64,000 nucleotides of DNA, taken from NCBI RefSeq assembly GCF_003130705.1, contig NZ_CP021354.1, positions 1,798,001 to 1,862,000 on the forward strand, read 5' to 3'. The position numbers and the translations under genes are program-made. The DNA is from Rhodococcus oxybenzonivorans (GTDB lineage Bacteria > Actinomycetota > Actinomycetes > Mycobacteriales > Mycobacteriaceae). This document shows, piece after piece, positions 1 through 8,858 of the stretch. The notes under the pieces are model-generated. The model made no database searches and was not told the origin of the DNA. It saw nothing but the letters and a program-made list of their open reading frames with translations. Numbering within the stretch: position 1 is the stretch's first letter; each line of letters starts with the position of its first letter.

Positions 1-1
1 G

Positions 2-2110
2 CGCTTCATTGAACTGGCGTCTTTGAAGACATCGGGGCTTCTTGCTCAGGAGGTCCTGGACGGACTGGGGATCGCTCAACCCGACCTGGTTGGGCGTCCG
101 CTCGAGGAGGTCTTGGTTCACTACCTCAGGCACAAGCAGATGTTGATCATTCTCGACAACTGTGAGCACATCGTCGATTCCTGTGCGGACCTTGTCGCCT
201 ACCTACTTCGCCACACGTCGCAGGTCAGTATCATCGCCACCAGTCGTGAACGTCTCGCTGTCCCAGCCGAGCACGTTTTCACGTTGGCACCACTCTCGAC
301 GACACGCTCCGACGATTCCGGATCCGTCGGCGCCGCCCTCCAGCTATTCGAAAGCCGAGCGGCAGCAGTGCTTGCGGGCTTTTCCATCACCGATCGCAAT
401 CGCGACACTGTCCGTCGAATATGTAGCCAGCTGGACGGCATTCCGCTCTCGATCGAACTCGCCTGCGCACGATTGAGCGTGCTTTCGGTCCAAGACCTCG
501 AGCAGCGGCTCGATCGACGGCTGGAGCTGCTGACGACCGGAAATCGGTCCGGACCCGAACGGCATCGCACCTTGCAGGCCACGGTCGATTGGAGTTACGA
601 GCTCTGTACATCGGCCCAGCAAAAGCTATGGGCGCGCTTGTCCGTCTTCGTCGACGAGTTCGACCTACCGATGGCCGAACAGGTGTGTAGCGACGACGAC
701 CTACCCGCACAATTAATCCTCGACGGCATCTCCGCACTCGTGGGAAAATCGCTGCTGCAACGCGAGCAGAGGGGTGATTCGGCCCGATTCCGCATGCTTG
801 AAACGATCCGCGAATACGGAGCCGGGAAGCTCAGTCCGACCGAAGCCGACGCGCTACAACTGAGGCACCTCGAGTCGTGCTCAACGCTTGTCAGGTCCTC
901 CGTCGAGTCCTGGGCGAGCTCTGGACAACAGCGGGCAGGCGAATTGCTGCGGAGCAACCGGGCTAATCTGCGCAAGGCCTTGCACACCGCGCTATCGGCG
1001 GGAAGCGACAAGATGCTTTCCACCGCAACCGAACTCGTCTCAACGGCCTGGTTCCTCTGGTCCTCTGGATTTTCGGTGCGTGAGCATCGGATGTGGTTGA
1101 TGCGTATCGCCGAGAGAGATACCGCTCCCACAGCTCGCCGAGGCCGGCTGCTGGCAACCCTGGGACTGGTCCAGACAATGCAAGGCGATCGGTCGGCGGC
1201 GTCCGATGTTCTCGACGAATCGATCCGACTCGCCTCGGCGTGCGGTGACGACGCGACCATAGCCTTCGCAACGCAGACCAAAGGACTGAAGGATTACCTG
1301 GACGGTGACTTCGAGTCGGCCGAACCGCTATTCAAAGACGCTCTGAACAGGTATGAGGAACTGCCCGAGAACATCGATCTGCTGTGGGCACTCCATATTG
1401 AAATGGGGATGTTCTACTGCTCCACCCTGGACACTGTGCGCGCTCTCGAGCATTTCGAGTTTGTGCGTGTGCACTCTGAACTCGCGGGGGAGCGATGGAT
1501 GCTGTCCTATGCCGTTTATGGCCTCGGTCTCGCTGCCTTGGCGGATGAACGATACGATGAGGCACTGCGCCGTGCGATGGAAAGCCTCGCCCTGAAAAGG
1601 GAGTTCGACGACGTGGTCGGCACGTCTCTGGTAACTGACCTGCTCAGCTGGGCGGAGGCGGCCGCAGGGTCGAAAGAACGTTCGGCGGTCCTTCTCGGCG
1701 CGGCGTCGCGAATGTGGGAGTCGTTCGGCATGCAACTTTATGGATCCCGGCATTGGGTGGAGCGGCGCGCCGAGTTCGAGTCGACCGCCCGCACCGGCCT
1801 CGGGGATGAGCGGTTCGCACAATGTCGCCGCCGTGGAGCGGAGATGTCGATACCGGAGATGGTCCGGTTTGCTCTGAAAGAGGAAGTGCCTATCGAGCAC
1901 AGATCTTCGGGGTCGTCAGCTGCCGCACTGCTGTCACCGCGCGAACACGAAGTCGCCCGGCATATTGCGGATGGACTGTCGAACAAGGAGATCGCGGCGC
2001 GGATGGTCCTGTCTCCCCGCACGGTCGAGGGCCATGTCGTCAGGATCCTCCGCAAGCTTGGAATGACTGGCCGCCACCAGGTAGCGACGGCCTTCGCGAT
2101 GCACATGTAG
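2..2110 (+). CDS. LuxR-family ATPase-type transcriptional regulator (5' end cut by window)
   Basis: The reading frame is open from base 2, so the gene starts outside the window. What is visible is a predicted-ATPase/NB-ARC-like module followed by a helical TPR-like middle and a C-terminal LuxR helix-turn-helix. The Walker B strand and following residues read LIILDNCEH, and the sensor-like ATSRERL follows; the Walker A loop must lie upstream. The last 60 residues (LSPREHEVARHIADGLSNKE onward) are a standard LuxR HTH with SPRTVEGHV as recognition helix. Proteins of this build are large ATP-dependent activators. It sits 200 bases before an SDR gene on the same strand and probably helps control the catabolic island. 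A decayed paralogue lies at 3318-5000. Family assignment is firm; effector and targets are unknown. Confidence 0.85.
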   Translation, partial: RFIELASLKTSGLLAQEVLDGLGIAQPDLVGRPLEEVLVHYLRHKQMLIILDNCEHIVDSCADLVAYLLRHTSQVSIIATSRERLAVPAEHVFTLAPLSTTRSDDSGSVGAALQLFESRAAAVLAGFSITDRNRDTVRRICSQLDGIPLSIELACARLSVLSVQDLEQRLDRRLELLTTGNRSGPERHRTLQATVDWSYELCTSAQQKLWARLSVFVDEFDLPMAEQVCSDDDLPAQLILDGISALVGKSLLQREQRGDSARFRMLETIREYGAGKLSPTEADALQLRHLESCSTLVRSSVESWASSGQQRAGELLRSNRANLRKALHTALSAGSDKMLSTATELVSTAWFLWSSGFSVREHRMWLMRIAERDTAPTARRGRLLATLGLVQTMQGDRSAASDVLDESIRLASACGDDATIAFATQTKGLKDYLDGDFESAEPLFKDALNRYEELPENIDLLWALHIEMGMFYCSTLDTVRALEHFEFVRVHSELAGERWMLSYAVYGLGLAALADERYDEALRRAMESLALKREFDDVVGTSLVTDLLSWAEAAAGSKERSAVLLGAASRMWESFGMQLYGSRHWVERRAEFESTARTGLGDERFAQCRRRGAEMSIPEMVRFALKEEVPIEHRSSGSSAAALLSPREHEVARHIADGLSNKEIAARMVLSPRTVEGHVVRILRKLGMTGRHQVATAFAMHM

Positions 2111-2154
2111 TCGGCTAACCGCGCTCTAGGCATCTATGGCCGGGTGTTCACATT

Positions 2155-2170
2155 TACGTTGACGTTGACA
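2155..2170 (+). promoter_or_regulatory. Candidate operator, TACGTTGACGTTGACA
   Basis: A 16-base block containing two direct copies of CGTTGA. The identical block, in inverted orientation, lies at 19612-19627 before the flavin-gene fusion. It is about 140 bases upstream of the SDR start at 2312. Related TCAACG/CGTTGA words occur in three other intergenic regions of the island, including beside the TetR gene at 16071, so a TetR operator is the simplest reading. This is inference from repetition only. Confidence 0.55.
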
Positions 2171-2311
2171 GCGCGGGTAGTCGTCTGCGACGCTCGTCAC
2201 ATTCGCGGTGCCTGAGCTGACTTTGCCGATCTCAGGTAGTTATCAGCCAGCTCGATTGCAGCCACGAATCGAAGTCCTGAAGTCGCACACTCTCACAGAA
2301 GGAATCAACCT

Positions 2312-3058
2312 ATGAACAGACTGGATGGCAAAGTCGCACTCGTCACCGGGGCAGCTCGCGGAATGGGGGCGTCCCACGCCCGGAAATTCGTCGAGGAGGG
2401 CGCCAAGGTCATCTTGACGGACTTGTCTGATGCCGCTGGCAAAGAGTTGGCCGAAGATCTTGGGGGCAATGCCCTCTTCCTTCATCACGATGTCACTGAT
2501 CCGCAGTCGTGGGCCGAGGTGGTCGAACACGGCGTCCGTGCCTTTGGCGACATCACGGTCCTCGTCAACAACGCGGGTATTCTCGGACCCGTTACACAGA
2601 CCGCAGAACTGAGTGAGGCCGACTATCGGACGGTGTGCGCGATCAACCAAGACGGGGTCTTCTACGGGATGAAGTCGGTCCTACCGTCCATGGAACGCGC
2701 AGGAATCGGCGCCATCGTCAACATCTCGTCCATCGCCGGAATCGCGGCCAACTACGGATTTCCCAGCCTCGCCTACGTTGCGAGCAAATTCGCGGTACGC
2801 GGCATGACGAAGGCAACCGCGATAGAGTATGGGCCGAAGAATATCAGGGTCAATTCCGTCCATCCGGGATTTATCCAGACACCGATGATGGTGGAAGCTA
2901 CCGATGAATCGGGCGGTGACGCGCTCGGACTGATCCCTTTGGGAAGAATCGCCGATCCGAACGAGGTGTCCAATCTCGTGCTCTTCCTTGCTTCGGACGA
3001 ATCCTCTTACATCACCGGTGCCGAACACCTTATCGACGCCGGCATGCTCGCCCAATAG
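2312..3058 (+). CDS. Short-chain dehydrogenase/reductase (SDR)
   Basis: A 248-residue classical SDR that should oxidise a secondary alcohol or reduce a ketone with NAD(H). The N-terminal nucleotide-binding loop reads TGAARGMGASHA, the NNAG motif is present (VLVNNAGIL), and the catalytic Ser-Tyr-Lys set is visible as ISS followed by YVASK. The start ATG has AGAAGGAA upstream (bases 2297-2304). Length is normal for the family. It is the first plus-strand gene of the island after the LuxR-type regulator and is preceded by the shared operator-like block at 2155. It resembles the second SDR at 21189 in its opening motif (GGARGMGASHAR), so both may act on related alcohols of one pathway. The substrate cannot be read from the sequence. 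Confidence 0.9.
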   Translation: MNRLDGKVALVTGAARGMGASHARKFVEEGAKVILTDLSDAAGKELAEDLGGNALFLHHDVTDPQSWAEVVEHGVRAFGDITVLVNNAGILGPVTQTAELSEADYRTVCAINQDGVFYGMKSVLPSMERAGIGAIVNISSIAGIAANYGFPSLAYVASKFAVRGMTKATAIEYGPKNIRVNSVHPGFIQTPMMVEATDESGGDALGLIPLGRIADPNEVSNLVLFLASDESSYITGAEHLIDAGMLAQ

Positions 3059-3160
3059 GTTCGGCTCGTCCACCGGGGGGCAAATTGCGTACGGCCTACC
3101 AGCGCCTCGAGAGCTGATCGGAAGCCCGACGCGCACTCCAGAGCACTGCAGACTCATTCG

Positions 3161-3317
3161 TGGGTGGTTCGGCCGGGTGATTGTGGGCGGGGTGCCCCCG
3201 AGCTGAGCATCGCGACTGCGATGCCGGCCTCGGGGGGGGGGGGAACCTGAATCCGCGGCGGGTGAGGAGGCGAATCTTGGTGTTGACCGATTCGATCCGA
3301 CCGTTCGAGAGCCCGTA
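3161..3317 (-). mobile_element. ISL3-family transposase C-terminal remnant
   Basis: Read on the minus strand the segment encodes YGLSNGRIESVNTKIRLLTR, then, after a frame change, EAGIAVAMLSSGAPRP and a stop. That is the usual end of ISL3-type transposases (SNGRVEG-NNKIRLI-RRAFGF...ALIALAMLxLGG). The frame change falls exactly at a run of 12 G (3232-3243), so either the copy is dead or the homopolymer is miscounted. Nothing of the N-terminal two thirds is present. The remnant abuts the truncated regulator pseudogene at about 3318, which suggests that an insertion and deletion removed that gene's front end. Confidence 0.7.
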
Positions 3318-5000
3318 CTCGACAACTGTGAGCATCTCGTCGACGCAGTCGCGGTACTGACTGAGACGCTCATACGCACGTGGCGGAGAGCTGAAGATCG
3401 TGGCGACGAGTCGCGAGCCGCTGGGTATCGGCGGTGAGGCAGTTCTGCACGTTCCGCCGCTGACGGTCCCTGATGCAGAGAGTGATTCAACCGCGTCGAC
3501 GCCGAGTGAATACGATGGTGTGATGCTGTTCATGGAGCGGGCCACGGCGGCAGTTCCGGGGTTCGAGTTAACCGATGAGAATCGGCCGACCATCACTCGA
3601 ATCTGTCAACGACTCGAAGGTCTGCCACTGCCGATCGAGTTGGCTGTGGCCCGACTGCAGGCGCTGTCTTCGGATCAAGTCCTCCAACGTCTCACGGACA
3701 GACACAGACTGCTGACCGTGGGCAGTCGTGGTGCACCGACACGGGCTCAGGTTTCGGTATTCGCCGGAGTGTTCGAACTGGATGACGCGAATGGGATCTG
3801 CGGCCTGGGGATGTCACCGGAAGACCTACTCGATGCGTTGGCATCGTTGGTCGACAAGTCGATCCTGATTCGCGAGGAATCGGGCACCACAGTGTGTTTC
3901 AGGATGCTCGAGACGCTCCGCGAATATGGCCGCGAGAAGGCGGAAGATGCAGCCGAATTCGCAGACCTGCGTCGGCGTCACCACGACTGGTATCAGCGGT
4001 TAGTAGTCGAAGCCGAGACCGAGTGGATCAGTGCATACCAACTGGAGTGGATCACTCGTCTCGAACGTGAAAACTCGAATTTGCGAGAGGCGTTGGAATT
4101 CAGGTTGGCCGGGGATGACGATGCTGCGATCGAATCCAGCCTGATCATGACGCGACGCTGCTGCTGTTCTGGCTCATCCGTGGCCGGTTCAACGAAGGAC
4201 GCAACTGGCTCGATCGTGCACTCGCGCGCAAGACCCGGGATTTGACGGCCGAACGCGTCAAGGCCTTGTATGCCGCGAGCGTTCTCGCCGAAGTACTGGG
4301 CGATCTCTCTGTCGCAGCTGACTTCGTCGCGGAGGGAGAAGCACTGGTCGCACAGGTGCCTGGCGACAAGGTGACTCATGCGCGGATTGCCCATGCCGAT
4401 GGGCTCTACGCGATTCTACAGTGGCGATCTTCCTCGCGCATGCCCGCGTTTGGATGAAGGCCTCAGTGTGTTTGGGGAGGAACAGGATTCCGCCCTGCAC
4501 ATCTGGACTCTCATGATGCTCGGAGTGGCGTACCAGCTGAACGGTGACGCTCCTCGGGCTATCACTTGCCATGAGCAAGCACTCACGATCAATCCCGCGG
4601 TGAGTAGGTATATCGATCTTACTCATTGTGGGCGAGGGAGTCGCGGCAATTCAGCAGGATGACTTCGACGGTGCAGAGCGCACCTCGAGCAATGTTTGTG
4701 GCTGACTCGACGGGTGGACGAGCCGCTCACTGCTGCTGTCTGTTTGGAAGCTTTGTCATGGATCGCATGCCGACGTCAGACGTACGAGCGGGCGGCCGTA
4801 CTCATGGGCGCGGCCGAGGCGATGGATCGCTCCGTGGGTAGTTCCGCAGTTTGTTCCACGACCTAACCGTCTACCACGACGAGTGTCAGGCGTTGACCCG
4901 CGAAGCACTCGGTCCGAATAGGTACCACGAAGCGCAGAAGTACGGCGCTTTTGCTGGGGTTCGATCCCGCAGTCGCCTACGGCCTCGGGGAGCCGTCCGT
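3318..5000 (+). pseudogene. Decayed LuxR-type ATPase regulator (paralogue of the gene at 2-2110)
   Basis: Fragments in several frames line up with the regulator at the left edge. Bases 3318 onward encode LDNCEHLVDAV (Walker B region). After a frameshift near 3380-3400, VATSREPLGIGGE leads into a long stretch ending near 4190. An internal deletion is visible where TVGSRGAPTRAQVSVFAG skips the conserved RHRTL-ATVDWSY segment. Further frames carry the TPR-like region (AERVKALYAASVLAEVLGDL at 4245, then a piece at 4390-4600, and AAVLMGAAEAMDRSVG near 4800). No LuxR HTH is found at the end. The front end is lost at the junction with the ISL3 remnant. It cannot make a working regulator. Confidence 0.8.
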
Positions 5001-5109
5001 TGGCCGCAGCGCGGATGCCGGTCACACAGAAGACCCGAACTGAGCGGTCAACTGAGGGTGACCATTTCCAGGCGGGATTCGTTGGAATGTCCGGTGGTCG
5101 ACATCGAGT

Positions 5110-5168
5110 CCCCCTCAATGCCGGCGCCGGTGCGATTGTTTTCAGCACCGGCACCGGCATTGAGGGGG
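5110..5168. terminator. Long near-perfect inverted repeat, probable bidirectional terminator
   Basis: Two 24-base arms (5110-5133 and 5145-5168) pair with a single mismatch around an 11-base loop (GATTGTTTTCA). It lies between the plus-strand pseudogene and the minus-strand monooxygenase gene that ends at 5214, which is where a shared terminator would sit. No long T tract follows, as is common in this group. It could instead be a dispersed palindromic repeat. Confidence 0.6.
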
Positions 5169-5213
5169 TGAGTCGCGCGCGGCGGACTTCAGTCCCTCAC
5201 TGATGTTCGATCA

Positions 5214-7172
5214 TCATCTGACTGTGTAGTTCTCCAGATCGGGCCGTCGCGTCATCTCCCAGTACTCGACGTTGAGGAACGGCATGACGAAGACGACTCG
5301 TCCGCGCGAGTTGCGGTAGTAGGTTGACATCCCACGGTGGGTCCAGACGGTGCGGGCGTGGGTGGTATCGACGAGCTCGTTGTACTGCTCGGTTGCATCG
5401 GTTCGTGCGTCGATGGCGGCGATGTCCTGTTCGAACATTTTGGTCAGTAGGCCCCGGATGTACCGCATTTGAACTTCCATGAAGAACATGAAGCTGCCGC
5501 TACCGGGGAAGGAGTTCGGGCCGCCGAGCATGAAGAAGTTGGGGAACTGGGGAACCGAGACACCCAGGTACGCCCGTGGGTCGTCATCATTCCATGCTTC
5601 TCGCAGGGACAGTCCATCGACTCCGCGCACATCGAGCGAGGAGACGAAGCGGGCGGCCTCGAACCCCGTAGCCCAGACGATGATGTCGGCGTCGATCTCG
5701 GCTCCGGATGCGCTGACGAGTCCCGTCTCGGTCACGGCGGCAACCGATTCGTTGACGAGGTCGACGTTGTCCCGACGCAGGGCTTCGTACCAACCGTTGT
5801 CGAGCAGGATGCGCTTGCCGAACGGGGGGTAGTCGGGCATCACCTTGTCGAGGAGATCGGTACGGTCGCCGACCTGCGCAGTGATGTACCGCGTGAAGTA
5901 CTCACGGTGCGCATCATTCCGAGCGTTGACAGACCGCTCGGGGTGTTCCCACTCAGGATCGACGCGCAGGGACTCGATGACCTTGTCGCCGAACTGCCAG
6001 AACAGTCGAATCCAGTACCAGCTGTGATAAAGGGGGCACGACTGCAACAGTCGCCGAAGTTCCGTGGGGATGGGCATCCGGAACTTCTCGAAGGGTGCCA
6101 CCCATTGTGGTGAGCGCTGAAAGACCGTCAGGTGTTCGACCCGATCCGCGATGGCGGGAGTGATCTGCATCGAGCTGGCGCCGGTACCGACGATGGCGAC
6201 CCGCTTGCCTTCGACCTCGAGTCCTTCGGGCCAGTTGGCTGAGTGGAAACTCGTTCCACGGAAGCTCTCCATGCCGGGGAGATTCGGTGTTACCGGTCGA
6301 TTGAGAACACCGACAGCACTGATGACGACATTGGAGCGCAGGGTCTCGATCGATCCGTCAGCGTTTCGTACCTCAACGTGCCACCCTCGTGACGTCTCGT
6401 CGTAGGTCGCGGCGAGAACTTCGGTGTTGTACCGGACTCGTTCGTTGCCGCCGACCTCCTTGAGGACGCGCCCAAAGTACTCCTGAAGTTCGTTGCGTAG
6501 TTCGAAGTGGGTGTTCCAGTCGTTCTTGGCGAACGAAAAGGAATACAGGTGGCTGGGGGTGTCGACGCCGGCGCCGGGGTAAGTGTTCTGCCACCAGTTG
6601 CCGCCGGCTTCCGGTTGCTTTTCGAGAATTATGTAATCGATGCCCATGTCTTCGAGCTGATGAGCTGCTGCGATGCCGGCGACACCAGTGCCGATCACGA
6701 TGACGTTGAATCCGACGGGTGGTTCGACGGGGGGGAGTGCGAGCTCGGGGGCGTTCGGCGCTGCGCGGCGCGCCAGCTCGAGCGACAACATCGGGCCGTA
6801 CTGGTCTGCGACCGGCTCGCCCATGCAGACGCTGATCATCCGGACTGTCTGTTCAGCTGTCGGTGCCTCGATCGCGGGCTTGACTCCGGCCTGGAAGTCC
6901 AGGATTGCCTGCACTGCCGCCTGGCGGATTTCCTCCTGGATCTCCTCGGTGAGTCCTCCGGAGTCGTGGTCGCCGAGACCCTTACCGCGTGTGGGGCGGT
7001 AGGGCTGCTCGAGCCACTTCTCCTCTCCGGTCGTTTGGTAGACCACCATCAGCAGAGCGGGGACATTCGCGATGGACACCGCAGTCCGTACCTCGGACTC
7101 ACTGAGGCCGTCCGGGTTGAACTGACTCGACTCGGTCGCGGTTGCGGATGTGACCGGACTGGCTGTCTGCAT
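5214..7172 (-). CDS. Baeyer-Villiger monooxygenase with N-terminal extension (HAPMO-like)
   Basis: A 652-residue FAD/NADPH flavoprotein expected to insert oxygen next to a ketone carbonyl, giving an ester or lactone. The first dinucleotide-binding loop is GTGVAG at residues 161-166, the BVMO fingerprint FxGxxxHxxxWP is at 304-315 (FRGTSFHSANWP), and the second loop GTGASS is at 329-334. The first 155 residues precede the flavin domain. Such an extension is known in 4-hydroxyacetophenone monooxygenase and absent in cyclohexanone-type enzymes. The gene is divergent from the MHS transporter at 7476 and the shared spacer carries TCAACG operator words. With the P450/SDR system at 20-24 kb, it is the natural ring-cleaving step of the island. 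The true ketone substrate is not deducible. Confidence 0.9.
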   Translation of the reverse strand: MQTASPVTSATATESSQFNPDGLSESEVRTAVSIANVPALLMVVYQTTGEEKWLEQPYRPTRGKGLGDHDSGGLTEEIQEEIRQAAVQAILDFQAGVKPAIEAPTAEQTVRMISVCMGEPVADQYGPMLSLELARRAAPNAPELALPPVEPPVGFNVIVIGTGVAGIAAAHQLEDMGIDYIILEKQPEAGGNWWQNTYPGAGVDTPSHLYSFSFAKNDWNTHFELRNELQEYFGRVLKEVGGNERVRYNTEVLAATYDETSRGWHVEVRNADGSIETLRSNVVISAVGVLNRPVTPNLPGMESFRGTSFHSANWPEGLEVEGKRVAIVGTGASSMQITPAIADRVEHLTVFQRSPQWVAPFEKFRMPIPTELRRLLQSCPLYHSWYWIRLFWQFGDKVIESLRVDPEWEHPERSVNARNDAHREYFTRYITAQVGDRTDLLDKVMPDYPPFGKRILLDNGWYEALRRDNVDLVNESVAAVTETGLVSASGAEIDADIIVWATGFEAARFVSSLDVRGVDGLSLREAWNDDDPRAYLGVSVPQFPNFFMLGGPNSFPGSGSFMFFMEVQMRYIRGLLTKMFEQDIAAIDARTDATEQYNELVDTTHARTVWTHRGMSTYYRNSRGRVVFVMPFLNVEYWEMTRRPDLENYTVR

Positions 7173-7236
7173 ATCTGACTACCTCTCGCGGGGGCCGAAC
7201 GTTGTAGCGGCAGAGAATCAAGCGATGACGACTCGT

Positions 7237-7265
7237 TCAACGTTCGCGTTGATTATTCGTTGATG
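7237..7265. promoter_or_regulatory. Operator-like cluster in the divergent BVMO/transporter spacer
   Basis: The 300-base spacer (7173-7475) holds no gene. Within it TCAACGTT (7237-7244) faces CGTTGAT (7247-7253), and a further CGTTGATG follows at 7259. The words match the palindrome TCAACGTTGA found twice beside the TetR gene at 16791-16822. The site is about 65 bases upstream of the BVMO start, so binding would affect that promoter most directly. Confidence 0.5.
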
Positions 7266-7475
7266 CCATGGTCGCAGCCGGTCGCGCAGTTTGTCAACGT
7301 GTGAGTTGAAAATCGAGTGAATGCAGTGCGGGGCACGATCGGCAATCTATCTACATCGCCGTTGACAGGGAATGGTGGATGTGCCAGCCTCATTCCTGGC
7401 TGTGCCGTGTATCACACACCAGTGTCAGCCGATCCCACTAGGTGGTTCGCTGGCTCTCACCAGAACGGAATCGCA

Positions 7476-8807
7476 ATGACTCACGCCATTACCTCGGACT
7501 CCTCTACCGAGAGGGTGCTCGATCTGCGCGCCTCCCGGAAGGCGCTGATCGCCGGGTCTCTCGGCAACCTCGTCGAATGGTACGAATTCGCTATCTACGC
7601 ATATATGGCACCGATTTTCGCGCCGCTGTTCTTCCCTTCCGGCAATCCGACGACGGCGATCCTGTCGACGTTTCTCATCTTCGCGCTCGCGTTCTTCTTG
7701 CGTCCTGTCGGTGCTGTCGTCTTTGGACGTTTGACCGATCGAATCGGACGCCGGCCCGTACTGGCGATGATCATCGGGCTGATGGCCGCGTCCACCACGG
7801 TTATAGGACTCCTGCCCACGCACGCCCACATCGGGATGCTGGCGCCGATCTTGCTCACTCTCTGCCGTGTCGGTCAAGGCTTGTCGGCCGGTGGTGAGAT
7901 GGGCGGCGCCGTTTCACTGATGGTGGAGTCCGCACCGTCGAACAAACGCGGGGTGTACGGGTCCTGGTCTTTCGTGGGAACCACACTGGGATTCGTTCTC
8001 GGTGGTGGAGTGGCAACAGTGCTGGCGATTGCCCTTTCCGACGCTCAGTTGGCGTCGTGGGGATGGCGAGTCGGCTTCCTGCTCGCCGCCCCAATGGGTG
8101 TCGTCATCCTCTATCTGCGGATGCGCGTCGACGAGACACCGCACTTCAAGCACATGACTATCGAACGCGCAGCGCATGACCCGTCGTCGGAGGTTTCGTC
8201 GGCACCGCAAGGACGCTCGTTGATCTACTTTCTCGTCACGATGGGTGCCGTCGTCGTCTACAACGCGGTCGGAAACACCTTCATGGTCGGGATGCCGGCG
8301 TTCTTGTCGAAAAGCTTCGAGATGTCCTTCGAACGCTCCTACCTGCTCGCGTTGATCACCGGGATCATCGCGGCAATTTCCATGCCGATCTTCGGTGCCA
8401 TGTCCGATCGAGTGGGGCGTCGTCCTGTCCTACTGGGGGGTTCAGTGGCCGTTGTGGTGCTTTCCTATCCCCTTTATGCCATGCTCAACTTCGGTTTCGC
8501 GGGTGGTCTGACCGCGCTTGCGCTCGCTGGGGTGCTTATCGGTGCAGTGGGGGGACCGATGCCGGCCTTTCTTTCCGAACGCTTCCGCACACGAAACCGA
8601 GCCACCGGAATTTCCGTCACCTACACGCTCTCGGTGGCGTTGTTCGGAGGCACGGCGCCGTACATCATCACGTGGATGGCCTCGGCGACCGGTGATCCGT
8701 TGTCCGCGGCCTACTACACACTCGGCTGCGCCGTGATCAGCGCGATCGCTCTGCTCACAATCCGCGGTGTCGATCGGGACCAGCATCGCGCGGCGCTCGA
8801 AGACTGA
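7476..8807 (+). CDS. MHS-family MFS transporter (metabolite:H+ symporter)
   Basis: A 443-residue inner-membrane protein with twelve predicted hydrophobic segments. The opening GNLVEWYEFAIYAY is the hallmark of the metabolite:H+ symporter group (ProP/KgtP/ShiA relatives), and the loop 2-3 signature is present as GRLTDRIGRRPVL, with a second GAMSDRVGRRPVL in the other half. Start ATG 7476 is preferred over an upstream in-frame ATG at 7317 because the homologous region begins just after it and the leading 53 codons look non-coding. It is probably the uptake system for the acid or ketone consumed by the island. It ends 10 bases before a strong hairpin at 8818. Confidence 0.88.
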   Translation: MTHAITSDSSTERVLDLRASRKALIAGSLGNLVEWYEFAIYAYMAPIFAPLFFPSGNPTTAILSTFLIFALAFFLRPVGAVVFGRLTDRIGRRPVLAMIIGLMAASTTVIGLLPTHAHIGMLAPILLTLCRVGQGLSAGGEMGGAVSLMVESAPSNKRGVYGSWSFVGTTLGFVLGGGVATVLAIALSDAQLASWGWRVGFLLAAPMGVVILYLRMRVDETPHFKHMTIERAAHDPSSEVSSAPQGRSLIYFLVTMGAVVVYNAVGNTFMVGMPAFLSKSFEMSFERSYLLALITGIIAAISMPIFGAMSDRVGRRPVLLGGSVAVVVLSYPLYAMLNFGFAGGLTALALAGVLIGAVGGPMPAFLSERFRTRNRATGISVTYTLSVALFGGTAPYIITWMASATGDPLSAAYYTLGCAVISAIALLTIRGVDRDQHRAALED

Positions 8808-8817
8808 CGGTGAGCGG

Positions 8818-8845
8818 GCGCCCGCCTCCCTCGGGGGGCGGGCGC
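8818..8845. terminator. G+C-rich hairpin between convergent genes
   Basis: Nine-base arms GCGCCCGCC (8818-8826) and GGCGGGCGC (8837-8845) enclose a 10-base loop, followed by TTCCG. It lies in the 51-base gap between the transporter (plus) and the carboxylase (minus), so it can terminate both. Confidence 0.7.
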
Positions 8846-8858
8846 TTCCGCCGCTGTA

